From NCBI RefSeq assembly GCF_900078365.1, contig NZ_LT598653.1, positions 3,667,501 to 3,731,500 on the forward strand: 64,000 bases of DNA. Reading direction: 5' to 3'. Source of the stretch: an uncultured Sphingopyxis sp. (GTDB lineage: Bacteria > Pseudomonadota > Alphaproteobacteria > Sphingomonadales > Sphingomonadaceae). Both the position numbers and the translations under genes were made by a program. Positions 8,016 to 15,982 of this stretch are shown here, piece after piece. How positions within the stretch are numbered: position 1 is the stretch's first letter; the number at the start of each line of letters is the position of its first letter. Below the pieces are notes generated by a model that searched no databases, had not been told where the DNA came from, and saw only the letters and a list, made by a program, of their open reading frames with translations.

Positions 8016-8428
8016 GTCTCTTCTCTGGGTGAGGGGCCTTCCACAATCGCCTCCGCCTCGATCTCGACTTTCCATTCGGGGCGGATCAGCGCGGGGATGA
8101 CAAGCATCGTCGCGGCCGGGCGGATGTCGCCGAACATCGCGCCGTGCGCGCGGCCGACAAGGTCGGCGTCTGCGGGGTCGGTGATATACATGCGCGTGCG
8201 CACGACGTCGGCGGGCGAGCCGCCGAGCGCCGCGAGCGCCTCGGCGATGATCGTCAGGCAGCGGGCGGCCTGCACCCCGGCGTCGCCGACGGTCGAACTG
8301 CCATCGGGTTCGATCGGCGCGCAGCCCGCGACATCGATACGATTCCCCACTCGAACCGCGCGGCTGTAGCCGTAGACCGGTTCGAAGGGGGACGCGGAAC
8401 TATGGTTGCGGCGGCTGGAATCAGCCAC
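8012..8428 (-). CDS. RidA/YjgF family protein
   Basis: A 138-residue Rid-family protein; RidA members deaminate reactive enamine/imine intermediates. Visible family elements include VGNRIDVAG, ALAALGGSPADVVRTRMYIT with the Arg that contacts the substrate carboxylate in true RidA proteins, and LVIPALIRPEWKVEIEAEAI near the C-terminus. The GTG start at 8428 lies eight bases inside the end of the I78-type lipoprotein gene, and its own stop overlaps the acyl-CoA dehydrogenase start. It is therefore embedded in the valine operon. Its job may be to quench 2-aminoacrylate-type or enamine by-products of amino-acid breakdown; that is inference. Confidence 0.9.
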   Translation of the reverse strand: MADSSRRNHSSASPFEPVYGYSRAVRVGNRIDVAGCAPIEPDGSSTVGDAGVQAARCLTIIAEALAALGGSPADVVRTRMYITDPADADLVGRAHGAMFGDIRPAATMLVIPALIRPEWKVEIEAEAIVEGPSPREET

Positions 8429-8726
8429 AGGTAACCTGCGTGATCTTGTAGGCGTCGTCGTACATGATGTTCACGCGGTCGACGCGATAATCCATCGTCA
8501 TCGCCGAGCGCGGCGGACCCCAGCGCAGCGTGCGCGCGCCCGACGCCTTGAGGATCGCGCCGCCGAGGTCGGGGGTCGCGGTCTGGCCGACATAGCTCTG
8601 CACCGCGTCGGCCTTGCACGTCATTTCGGCCTCGGGCGGCGGCGGAGCCGATTCGACGGGGGCTTCGCTGCTCGCGCAGGCGGCGAGCGGCAGGGCGGCG
8701 GCAATTGCAATCCAGCGAAGGTCCAT
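8421..8726 (-). CDS. Lipoprotein with peptidase inhibitor I78 domain
   Basis: A 101-residue lipoprotein: signal MDLRWIAIAAALPLAAC with a lipobox ending at Cys17, then a Pro-rich linker, then an I78-type domain. Diagnostic features are YVGQTATPDLGGAILKASGA, TLRWGPPRSAMTMDYR and a C-terminal DRVNIMYDDAYKITQVTCG, with a Cys pair (CKAD and TCG) likely to form a disulphide. Members related to fungal elastase inhibitors block serine proteases, but most bacterial ones are untested. Placement in the valine operon, overlapping the RidA-like gene, has no obvious metabolic logic. Start choice rests on the lipoprotein signal. Confidence 0.85.
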   Translation of the reverse strand: MDLRWIAIAAALPLAACASSEAPVESAPPPPEAEMTCKADAVQSYVGQTATPDLGGAILKASGARTLRWGPPRSAMTMDYRVDRVNIMYDDAYKITQVTCG

Positions 8727-8751
8727 CTTTCGTCTCCCTTTCAAAAAGCCG

Positions 8752-9270
8752 TCAACCGGCGCAACGCGTATAGCGCATCGGACCAGCGGCGGCACCCTCG
8801 CCTTCGTCACGGCGGACGAGCGTCTTGCCGCCGTCGGCAAGGTCGAGTCGCATCCGGCGATCCCATTCCTCGCCCTCGCCGCTGAATTTATAGTCGGCGA
8901 CGATGCGGCTCGCGTCGCTTTCCCGCACGCGCGCGAGCTCGCCATGCGATTCGAAGAAGCGCAGGTTGGCGGCGTCGATCGTCAGCGCGGTGAGGTCGGT
9001 GCCCCGCCGCGCGGTGCAATCGGCAGCCTTCAGCGCCCAGCGGCCGCGGATCGCGGGCGGAATCGTCTTGCCGTCAACCGTGTCGCCCGCCTCGGCCTCT
9101 GCGGGCGCTTCGGGCTCCGTATCCGCGGAAGGCGTTTCGCCGGGCGCCGGACGCTCCGCCTTTTGCAGCGGGCCGATATTCGAGCTGGCTTCGGGTCCCG
9201 ACTCCTCGTCCTGCCCGCCGCTGCACGCGGCGAGCATCAACAGGGCGGCAGGCATCGTCCATCGCATCAT
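8752..9270 (-). CDS. Hypothetical lipoprotein
   Basis: A roughly 172-residue lipoprotein with signal MRWTMPAALLMLAAC and lipobox LAAC. It is followed by an acidic, Pro/Ala/Glu-rich low-complexity linker (about residues 25-65) and a compact domain beginning PPAIRGRWALKAADCTARRG and ending GPMRYTRCAG. The two Cys could pair. The core resembles small lipocalin-like or META-like beta folds only in general appearance, so no function is given. Three consecutive ATG codons (9273, 9270, 9267) follow AAGGAG; the middle one has the best spacing. It lies between mmsA and the I78 lipoprotein in the same direction. Confidence 0.8.
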   Translation of the reverse strand: MMRWTMPAALLMLAACSGGQDEESGPEASSNIGPLQKAERPAPGETPSADTEPEAPAEAEAGDTVDGKTIPPAIRGRWALKAADCTARRGTDLTALTIDAANLRFFESHGELARVRESDASRIVADYKFSGEGEEWDRRMRLDLADGGKTLVRRDEGEGAAAGPMRYTRCAG

Positions 9271-9336
9271 CATCCTTCTCCTTCGCGAGGAGAAATGTTC
9301 GACGCGGCGCATGGGTTTCATGGGGGGCTTGCCCCG

Positions 9337-10842
9337 TCAGCCCATCGTCGGGATGACGAAGGCGTTGCCCCCATCCGGCGAGCCGTCGGGCCAGCGCGCA
9401 GTGACGGTCTTGACCTTGGTCCAGAATTTGACGCCTTCCATGCCGTGCTGGTTGGTGTCGCCGAACGCCGAACGTTTCCAGCCGCCGAACGTATGATAGG
9501 CGACGGGAACCGGGATCGGCACGTTGATCCCGACCATGCCGACATTGACCCGCGCGGCGAATTCGCGCGCGGCGTGGCCGTTGCGCGTGAAGATCGCGAC
9601 GCCGTTGCCATATTGATGCTTCGACGGCAGTTCGAGCGCGCTCTCGAAATTGGGCGCGCGGACGATCTGCAGCACCGGGCCGAAGATTTCTTCCTTGTAG
9701 CTTTCCATGTCGGGCGTGACATGGTCGAACAGCGTCGGGCCGACGAAAAAACCCTTCTCATGCCCCTGCAGCGTGAAACCGCGGCCGTCGATGACGAGCT
9801 CGGCGCCTTCGTCAGCGCATTTCTGAATCCAGCCCTCGACCTTCTGCTTGTGCGCTTCGGTCACCACCGGGCCGTAATGCGCCTCGGCGTCGGTCGAGAC
9901 GCCGACGCGCAGCGCCTCGATCGCCGGAACGAGTTTTTCGCGCAGCCGGTTCGCGGTGTCCTCGCCGACCGGGACGACGACAGGCAGCGCCATGCAGCGT
10001 TCGCCCGCCGAGCCGAAGGCGGCGCCGGTGAGGTCGTTCACGACCTGGTCGAGATCGGCGTCGGGCATGACGATGCCGTGGTTCTTCGCGCCGCCCATCG
10101 CCTGCACGCGCTTGCCGTTGGCGACGCCGCGGTTGTAGACATAATGCGCGATGTCCGACGAGCCGACGAAACTGACCGCGCCGATGTCGGGATGATCGAG
10201 GATCGCGTCGACCATCTCCTTGTCGCCGTGGACGGTCTGGAAGATGCCTTCGGGCATTCCGGCTTCGAGGAACAGTTCCGACAGACGCACCGGCACCGAC
10301 GGGTCCCGCTCGCTGGGTTTGAGGATGAAGGCGTTGCCGACGACGGTCGCGATCGCGCCCATCCACAGCGGGATCATCGCGGGGAAGTTGAACGGGGTGA
10401 TGCCCGCACCGATGCCGATCGGCTGGCGCATCGAATAGACGTCGATGCCGGGTCCGGCGCCGATCGTATAGTCGCCCTTCAGCACATGCGGCGCGGCGCA
10501 GGCGAATTCGACGACGTCGAGCCCGCGCTGGACGTCGCCGCGCGCGTCGGCGATCACCTTGCCATGCTCGGCCGACAGCATCTGCGCCAGCTCTTCCAGA
10601 TTGGCTTCGACGAGGCGCTTGAATTCGAACATCACGCGCGCGCGGCGCTGCGGGTTGGTCGTCGCCCAACCCGGCTGCGCGGCCTTGGCGGCGGCAACGG
10701 CACGGTCGAGGACGGCGCGGTCGCCGAGCGCGACCCGCGCCTGCACGCCGCCGTTGTTGGGGTCGAGGACGTCGCCGAAGCGCCCCGAACCACTTGCGCC
10801 GCCGCCGGCGCCGCCGGCGATATGATGGTCGATCTGTCGCAT
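9337..10842 (-). CDS. mmsA: Methylmalonate-semialdehyde dehydrogenase (CoA-acylating)
   Basis: A 501-residue CoA-dependent aldehyde dehydrogenase converting methylmalonate semialdehyde to propionyl-CoA, CO2 and NADH, the last step of the valine branch. GAGITPFNFPAMIPLWM is the characteristic MMSDH segment, VSFVGSSDIAHYVY the NAD-binding region, and FGSAGERCMALPVVV carries the catalytic Cys at about residue 283. The ATG at 10842 begins MRQIDHHIAG, typical for the enzyme; codons upstream belong to the divergent promoter. It is the first gene of the minus-strand operon and faces a LysR regulator across 99 bp containing a perfect palindrome. Confidence 0.97.
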   Translation of the reverse strand: MRQIDHHIAGGAGGGASGSGRFGDVLDPNNGGVQARVALGDRAVLDRAVAAAKAAQPGWATTNPQRRARVMFEFKRLVEANLEELAQMLSAEHGKVIADARGDVQRGLDVVEFACAAPHVLKGDYTIGAGPGIDVYSMRQPIGIGAGITPFNFPAMIPLWMGAIATVVGNAFILKPSERDPSVPVRLSELFLEAGMPEGIFQTVHGDKEMVDAILDHPDIGAVSFVGSSDIAHYVYNRGVANGKRVQAMGGAKNHGIVMPDADLDQVVNDLTGAAFGSAGERCMALPVVVPVGEDTANRLREKLVPAIEALRVGVSTDAEAHYGPVVTEAHKQKVEGWIQKCADEGAELVIDGRGFTLQGHEKGFFVGPTLFDHVTPDMESYKEEIFGPVLQIVRAPNFESALELPSKHQYGNGVAIFTRNGHAAREFAARVNVGMVGINVPIPVPVAYHTFGGWKRSAFGDTNQHGMEGVKFWTKVKTVTARWPDGSPDGGNAFVIPTMG

Positions 10843-10912
10843 GGCATGAGTCTCCCAAAAAGATGTTGCCGTTGCCACAGACCAGTTGCGGCGCGATTGC
10901 AAGGGATAGACT

Positions 10913-10929
10913 TGCAGGATTATCCTGCA
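10913..10929. promoter_or_regulatory. Perfect palindrome in the mmsA/lysR divergent promoter
   Basis: TGCAGGAT-T-ATCCTGCA is a perfect 8+1+8 palindrome ending 12 bp before the lysR start. Further TTGCA/TGCAG half-site-like strings flank it (TTGCAAGG before, TTTGCAGC after). LysR proteins bind dyads with a T-N11-A pattern near their own promoter, so this is the likely operator for autoregulation and mmsA control. Confidence 0.65.
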
Positions 10930-10941
10930 TATTTGCAGCTT

Positions 10942-11829
10942 ATGGACTGGGACAAGCTGCAATATTTCCTGTTCGTCGCGCGCCACGGCACGCTGGCGCG
11001 CGCGGGCGCGGCGCTGCACGTCGATGCAACGACGGTGAGCCGCCGGGTCAGCGCATTGGAAACGGCGCTCGGACAGACCTTGTTCGAACGCGCGCCGACG
11101 GGCTTCGTTCTGACCGCGGCGGGCCGCGCGCTCGTTCCGCATGCCGAGGCGATGGCGGCGGCGGCGGCGCGTATCCATTCAGCGCGGGAGGGCGGGTCGG
11201 GCCTGTCGGGGCAGCTGCGCGTCAGCGTTTCCGAAGGCTTCGGAAACAGCTTCATCGCGCCGCGGCTGGGGCGCTTCGTTGCGGCGCATCCCGAACTCGA
11301 AATCGACCTCGTCGCCTCGTCGGGCTTCCTCAATCCCTCGCGGCGCGAGGCCGATATGGCGGTGCTGCTCGCGCGGCCCCGAAAAGGCCCGCTGATCACG
11401 CGCAAGCTGTCCGACTACAGTCTCGGCCTCTATGCCCCCGCCGACCGGCCCGACTGGCAAGCGGCGGTCGCCGCCGCGCCGCTGTCGCGCGCGGGGATTC
11501 CGGTGATCGGATACATGCCCGACATCCTCTACGCGCCCGAGCTCGACTATCTGGGCGAGATCGAGCCGGGACTGCGCGCCAATGTCCGCTCCTCGTCGAT
11601 CCTCGCGCAACGGCGGATGATCGCGGGCGGCGCGGGGATCGGCGTCCTCCCCTGCTTCCTCGCGGCAGGCGATCCGGCGCTGGTGCGCGTGCGGGGCGAT
11701 CAGACCATCGCGCGCGCCTTCTGGCTCGCGCTCCACCGCGACGTCGCGCCGCAGCCGCGGATCAGGGCGTTTATCGACTGGCTCGATGCGGAGGTGAGGG
11801 AAAGCCGGGGGTTGTTGGTGCCAGGCTGA
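10942..11829 (+). CDS. LysR-family transcriptional regulator of the valine operon
   Basis: A 295-residue LysR regulator. The N-terminal winged HTH (residues 1-60) reads LQYFLFVARHGTLARAGAALH and VDATTVSRRVSALETALG. It is followed by an effector-binding domain beginning LSGQLRVSVSEGFGNSFIAP and containing GGAGIGVLPCFLA near the end. The MDWDKLQYF N-terminus fixes the ATG at 10942; longer upstream frames are unconserved. It is divergent from mmsA, with an 8+1+8 palindrome between them. Control of valine catabolism is inferred from position. The effector is unknown, with branched-chain intermediates the natural candidates. Confidence 0.93.
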   Translation: MDWDKLQYFLFVARHGTLARAGAALHVDATTVSRRVSALETALGQTLFERAPTGFVLTAAGRALVPHAEAMAAAAARIHSAREGGSGLSGQLRVSVSEGFGNSFIAPRLGRFVAAHPELEIDLVASSGFLNPSRREADMAVLLARPRKGPLITRKLSDYSLGLYAPADRPDWQAAVAAAPLSRAGIPVIGYMPDILYAPELDYLGEIEPGLRANVRSSSILAQRRMIAGGAGIGVLPCFLAAGDPALVRVRGDQTIARAFWLALHRDVAPQPRIRAFIDWLDAEVRESRGLLVPG

Positions 11830-11832
11830 CCT

Positions 11833-11910
11833 CGTCATCCCGGCGAAGGCCGGGATCTCATCGGAGCAGCCGGACGAATCGGCGAGATCCCGGCCTTCGC
11901 CGGGATGACG
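11833..11910. repeat. 78-bp inverted repeat, CGTCATCCCGG family
   Basis: The left arm is CGTCATCCCGGCGAAGGCCG and the right arm is its complement, ending at 11910, around a unique loop of about 24 bp. Copies of exactly 78 bp occur at 31306-31383 and 58981-59058, with a decayed one at 62841-62919. It lies between the convergent lysR and uronate reductase genes, where it could act as a bidirectional terminator. Confidence 0.9.
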
Positions 11911-11913
11911 GAA

Positions 11914-13242
11914 TTAGGCTGAGGTTAGGGGCTGCCATTCCGACGCAACCAGGCCGCCTTCGCCGAACAGCCTTGTGATCGCGTCGGGGCCTGCCGCCGC
12001 CTCGCGCAACTTGTCTGCTAGCGGATCATCGACGGGATGCTGGCTACGCAGGAAGGCGATCCACGCCGCGATGGCCGCTTCGAGCGATGGGCATCGCGCA
12101 CCCCGCGCCTGATGCCAGGCCAGCGTTTCGAGCCAGCGTTGCGGAATCTTCTGGCTGCCGTCCATCGCGATCTGGATCAGCCGGTGATGGAGCGCGGGAT
12201 TGGCGAAACGGCCCAGCAAGGCATCGGCATAGGCCGCCAGATTCTGCCCCGGCGCGGCGTCGATCGTCGGCGCGGCCTCCTCGCGCATCAGCCGGTCGAT
12301 GACCGGGCGGATTTCCGGATCGGCGATGGCCTGATGGACATAGTCATGCCCCCGCCCCAGCCCGATATAGGCGAGCGCCGAATGGGCGCCGTTGAGCATG
12401 CGCAGCTTCGCGGTCTCATAGGGCGCGACATCCGCGACCAGTTCGGCGCCGGCATCCTCCCAGCGCGGGCGCGGGCCGGCGAAGTCGTCCTCGATCACCC
12501 ACTGGCCGAAGCCTTCGGTGACCACCGCGCCTTCATCGCGCGCACCGAGGGCGGCTTCGGCGGCGGCGCGGTCGGCGTCGGTCGTGGCGGGGACGATGCG
12601 GTCGATCATCGTCGCGGGGCAGGTGCAGTTCGCATCGAACCAATCGACGAGTCCGGGATGCTCGGCAGCAAGATATTCGCGCATCAGACGGCGCAGCACC
12701 GCGCCATTGCCCGCGAGATTGTCGCAACTGAGCAGGGTGAGCCCTCTGAGCCCCGCCGCCTTGCGCGCGGCAAGCCCGGCGGCGAGGAAGCGATAGAGGC
12801 TGGACGGGCTCGACGCCGCCGCGAGATCGAGCGCGCCGTCGGACCGGCGCAGATAGCCCTTCTCGGTCACGGTGAAGCTGACGATATGCGTCGTCGGGGC
12901 CGCGATGGCGTCGATCACCGCCTGGCTTTCGGCGGCAGCAACGAGCACTTTCCGCACCGCCCCGATCAGGCGGAGCTGCGTCCCCGCCGCGCTGCGCGTG
13001 CTGACGGTGTAGAGCCCGTCCTGCGGATTCAATTGCGCCGCGACGTCGCCCGAGCGGAGCGACACGCCGACGATGCTCCAATCGCGGTCGCCCGCGGCCA
13101 AGGCATCGTCGGTGTAGACCGCCTGATGCGCGCGGTGGAAGGCGCCGATCCCGATATGCACGATCCCCGCCGCTTGGGCGGCGCGGTCATAGCCCGGCGC
13201 CTGCACCGAGGGCGGGAGGCTCGTTTCGGCGGATAGCCTCAC
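11914..13242 (-). CDS. Mannitol-dehydrogenase-family uronate reductase (tagaturonate/fructuronate reductase)
   Basis: A 442-residue NAD-dependent polyol dehydrogenase of the UxaB/UxuB type. The N-terminal nucleotide-binding region begins IVHIGIGAFHRAHQAVYTD. TVTEKGYL and KLRMLNGAHSALAYIG match the family's TVTEKGY and catalytic K-x4-N-x2-H signatures. The GTG at 13242 overlaps the uxaC stop as GTGA. It is shorter than E. coli UxaB/UxuB (about 480). The sequence alone does not separate tagaturonate from fructuronate reductase. Because uxaA (altronate dehydratase) is present and no uxuA mannonate dehydratase is seen, tagaturonate reductase is the better guess. Confidence 0.88.
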   Translation of the reverse strand: MRLSAETSLPPSVQAPGYDRAAQAAGIVHIGIGAFHRAHQAVYTDDALAAGDRDWSIVGVSLRSGDVAAQLNPQDGLYTVSTRSAAGTQLRLIGAVRKVLVAAAESQAVIDAIAAPTTHIVSFTVTEKGYLRRSDGALDLAAASSPSSLYRFLAAGLAARKAAGLRGLTLLSCDNLAGNGAVLRRLMREYLAAEHPGLVDWFDANCTCPATMIDRIVPATTDADRAAAEAALGARDEGAVVTEGFGQWVIEDDFAGPRPRWEDAGAELVADVAPYETAKLRMLNGAHSALAYIGLGRGHDYVHQAIADPEIRPVIDRLMREEAAPTIDAAPGQNLAAYADALLGRFANPALHHRLIQIAMDGSQKIPQRWLETLAWHQARGARCPSLEAAIAAWIAFLRSQHPVDDPLADKLREAAAGPDAITRLFGEGGLVASEWQPLTSA

Positions 13243-14651
13243 AGCTTGTAGGCTGCCTTGGCGAGATTGTAGCTGAGGTCGACCGCGAGTTCGGCGGCCT
13301 CCCATTCCTCCAGCCGGTGCTCGGCGACCAGTTGCGCGAGGAAGCCGCAGTCGATGCGCCGCGCGACGTCGTGGCGCGCGGGGATCGACAGGAAGGCGCG
13401 CGTATCGTCGTTGAAGCCGACTGTATTGTAGAAGCCCGCCGTCTCGGTCATTGCCCTGCGGAACCGGCGCATCCCCTCGGGGCTGTCGTGGAACCACCAG
13501 GCGGGGCCGAGCTTGAGCGCCGGATAATGACCCGCGAGCGGCGCAAGTTCGCGCGCATAGCTCGTCTCGTCCAATGTGAAGAGGATGATCGTAAGGTCCG
13601 CTTCGTTGCCGTAACGACCGAGCAGCGGGCGCAGCGCGTGGACATAGTCGGTGTTCATGGGAATATCGGCGCCCTTGTCGCGACCATAATGGTCGAACAG
13701 CCACGGGTTATGGTTGCGAAAGGCGCCGGGGTGGATCTGCATGACGAGCCCGTCGTCGAGGCTCATCCCCGCCATCACGGTCAGCATATGCGCGCGGAAC
13801 AGCTCGGCGTCGGCCGCGCTCACATTGTCGCCCGTGACGCGCGCGAACAAGGTTTCGGCTTCGGCGTCCGAGAGGTCGGCGGTTGCCGCGGTCGGGTGGC
13901 CGTGATCGGTCGAGGTCGCGCCCATTTCGGCGAAGAAGGCGCGGCGATTGCGGTGCGCGGCGAGATAGCCCGCGTAGCTGAACGCATCTTCGCCCGAGAG
14001 GTCGGAGAAGCGCGCGAGATTGGCGCGAAACCCCTCATATTCGGGATCGACGACCGGGTCGGGACGATAGGCGGTGATCACGCGCCCGCCCCATTCGCCG
14101 CTTTGATTGGCGGCGCGGATCGCGGCATGATGGTCGAGCGTGTCGAGCGGGCTCTCGGTCGTCGCGATCACCTCGATCCGGTAGCGGTCGAACAGCGCAC
14201 GCGGGCGGAAGGCCTCGGTCGCCAGCGCATCGGTGATGCGGTCGTAATAGAGGTCCGACGTTTCGGCCGCGAATTGCACGTCGAAGCCGAAGGCCTCGGC
14301 GAACACCCAGTCCATCCACATGCGGCTCGGCGTGCCGCGAAAGAGGTGATAGTTCTGCGCAAAGAGCCGCCAGCTCTCGCGCGGGTCGGCATCGGCCCCA
14401 CCGATGCCGAGCGCGTCGAGGGGGATGCCCTGCGAATAGAGCATCCGAAACACATAATGATCCGGGTGGAGCAGCAGCTCCGCCGCATTGCCGAAAGGCG
14501 CGTTGCCCGCGAACCACGCCGGATCGGTGTGGCCGTGCGGGCTGACGATCGGCAGATCCGCCACCTCCCTGTAGAGCCGGCGCGCGATGTCGCGCTGCGC
14601 CGGATCGGACGGAAAGAGGCGGTCGGGGGAGAGGAGCAGCGGGCGCGGCAT
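13239..14651 (-). CDS. uxaC: Glucuronate/galacturonate isomerase
   Basis: A 470-residue uronate isomerase converting D-galacturonate to D-tagaturonate (or glucuronate to fructuronate). It has an amidohydrolase-fold barrel with the metal motif SPHGHTDPAWF (His39 and His41), PADHYVF-like LHPDHYVFRMLYSQG, an IEVIATTESPLDTLDHH segment, MQIHPGAFRNHNP and GFNDDTRAFLSIPARHD. Its length equals that of E. coli UxaC (470). The start ATG at 14651 has purine-rich sequence upstream and lies 3 bp after the transporter gene. It forms an operon transporter-uxaC-reductase on the minus strand. Confidence 0.97.
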   Translation of the reverse strand: MPRPLLLSPDRLFPSDPAQRDIARRLYREVADLPIVSPHGHTDPAWFAGNAPFGNAAELLLHPDHYVFRMLYSQGIPLDALGIGGADADPRESWRLFAQNYHLFRGTPSRMWMDWVFAEAFGFDVQFAAETSDLYYDRITDALATEAFRPRALFDRYRIEVIATTESPLDTLDHHAAIRAANQSGEWGGRVITAYRPDPVVDPEYEGFRANLARFSDLSGEDAFSYAGYLAAHRNRRAFFAEMGATSTDHGHPTAATADLSDAEAETLFARVTGDNVSAADAELFRAHMLTVMAGMSLDDGLVMQIHPGAFRNHNPWLFDHYGRDKGADIPMNTDYVHALRPLLGRYGNEADLTIILFTLDETSYARELAPLAGHYPALKLGPAWWFHDSPEGMRRFRRAMTETAGFYNTVGFNDDTRAFLSIPARHDVARRIDCGFLAQLVAEHRLEEWEAAELAVDLSYNLAKAAYKL

Positions 14652-14654
14652 GGG

Positions 14655-15962
14655 CTATTGCGCGCCTTCGACGCTGACCGGCGCAAGGCGCGGGCTCAAT
14701 ATATGGACCGCGAGCACGGCAAGGAAATAGACGGTCGTGCAGGCGGCGAAGATGAGCGTGTAATTGCCCCCCGTCGCGTCGAGCACGAGCCCGGTCGATT
14801 TCGCCATGATCATGCCGCCGACGCCGCCCATGAAGCCGCCGAGCCCGATCACCGAGCCGACCGCGCGTTTCGGGAACATATCGGGCGGGATCGAGAGGAT
14901 CGTCGACGAAAAGGCCTGGTGCCCGGCGAGCGCGATGCCGATCAGCACGACCGCGAGCCACATATTGTCGAGCCCGGTGACGAACAGCAAAGGCAGCACG
15001 CAGAGGCCCGCGCCGATCATCGTGGCCTTGCGCGCGAAATTGACGCTGTGGCCCGCCTGGATCAGCTTCGACGACACCCAGCCGCCGAGGATGCTGCCGG
15101 CGTCGGAGAGCAGATACATGATGATCATCGGCAGCAGCACGATCTTGAGGTCGACGTCATAGGTGGTGCTGAAATATTTGGGCAGCCAGAAGAGCATCAG
15201 GAACCACACCGGGTCGGTGAGGAATTTGGCGGCCGCGAACGCCCATGCCTCGCGCTTGGTGACGATCCTGCCCCAGCCGATGCGCTCGATCTTTTCGGGC
15301 GGGTCATGTTCGATCCACGCGAGTTCGGCCTCGCTGACCTTTCCGCTTTCGCGCGGGTTGCTGTAAAGCCAGAGCCAGAGGATCAGGAGCAGAACGCCGA
15401 AGGCCCCGGTGTAGATAAAGGTTTCGCGCCAGTCGAAGCCGAGGATGCGCATGCACAGCGCGACCGTGGGCGCGGTCAGGATGACGCCGATCGTCGTCGC
15501 GCTGTTGACCCAGCCGATCGCGTAGGAGCGTTCCTTTTGCGGGAACCATTCGCTCGATGCGCGGACGACCGAGGGGAAATGCCCCGCTTCGCCGACGCCG
15601 AGGATGATGCGCGCGAGCATGAAGGAGACGACCGAGGAGGCGAAACCGTGCGCGACATGACCGATCGTCCAGATCGAGATGGCGATCGCATAACCGATCT
15701 TGGGTCCGAAGCGGTCGATCAGCCAGCCCATGAGGAGGAAGCCCAGCGCATAGGCGAACTGGAAGGCGGTGACGATGTTGCCATAGTCATTCTCGGTCCA
15801 TTTGAGCTCGTCGCCGAGGGTCGGCGCGAGCAGGCCGAGCATGGTGCGGTCGATATAATTGACCGTGGTCGCGGCGAACAGCACCGCGACGATCAGCCAG
15901 CGGTAACGCCCCGACCGAGGCACTGGCGCCGCCGTCCCTCCGTCCGCGAATGCCTGTGCCAT
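14655..15962 (-). CDS. exuT: MFS hexuronate transporter (ExuT-like, ACS family)
   Basis: A 435-residue major facilitator of the anion:cation symporter family, with about 12 hydrophobic helices. It begins RWLIVAVLFAATTVNYIDRT, the ExuT/GudP-like first helix, and DRFGPKIGYA is the loop 2-3 MFS motif. GEAGHFPSVVRASSEWFP is a typical ACS-family segment. Position directly upstream of uxaC supports galacturonate/glucuronate uptake across the inner membrane. The ATG at 15962 follows a GGAGAGGATT ribosome site. Substrate is inferred from context. Confidence 0.9.
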   Translation of the reverse strand: MAQAFADGGTAAPVPRSGRYRWLIVAVLFAATTVNYIDRTMLGLLAPTLGDELKWTENDYGNIVTAFQFAYALGFLLMGWLIDRFGPKIGYAIAISIWTIGHVAHGFASSVVSFMLARIILGVGEAGHFPSVVRASSEWFPQKERSYAIGWVNSATTIGVILTAPTVALCMRILGFDWRETFIYTGAFGVLLLILWLWLYSNPRESGKVSEAELAWIEHDPPEKIERIGWGRIVTKREAWAFAAAKFLTDPVWFLMLFWLPKYFSTTYDVDLKIVLLPMIIMYLLSDAGSILGGWVSSKLIQAGHSVNFARKATMIGAGLCVLPLLFVTGLDNMWLAVVLIGIALAGHQAFSSTILSIPPDMFPKRAVGSVIGLGGFMGGVGGMIMAKSTGLVLDATGGNYTLIFAACTTVYFLAVLAVHILSPRLAPVSVEGAQ

Positions 15963-15982
15963 AATCCTCTCCTGTTATTGCT

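Noticed and set aside
8614..10941. A plus-strand frame continuous with the LysR gene, seeming to give a 1,071-residue protein.
   Set aside because: The upstream 770 codons are antisense to mmsA and the lipoproteins. The LysR start at 10942 gives the canonical N-terminus.
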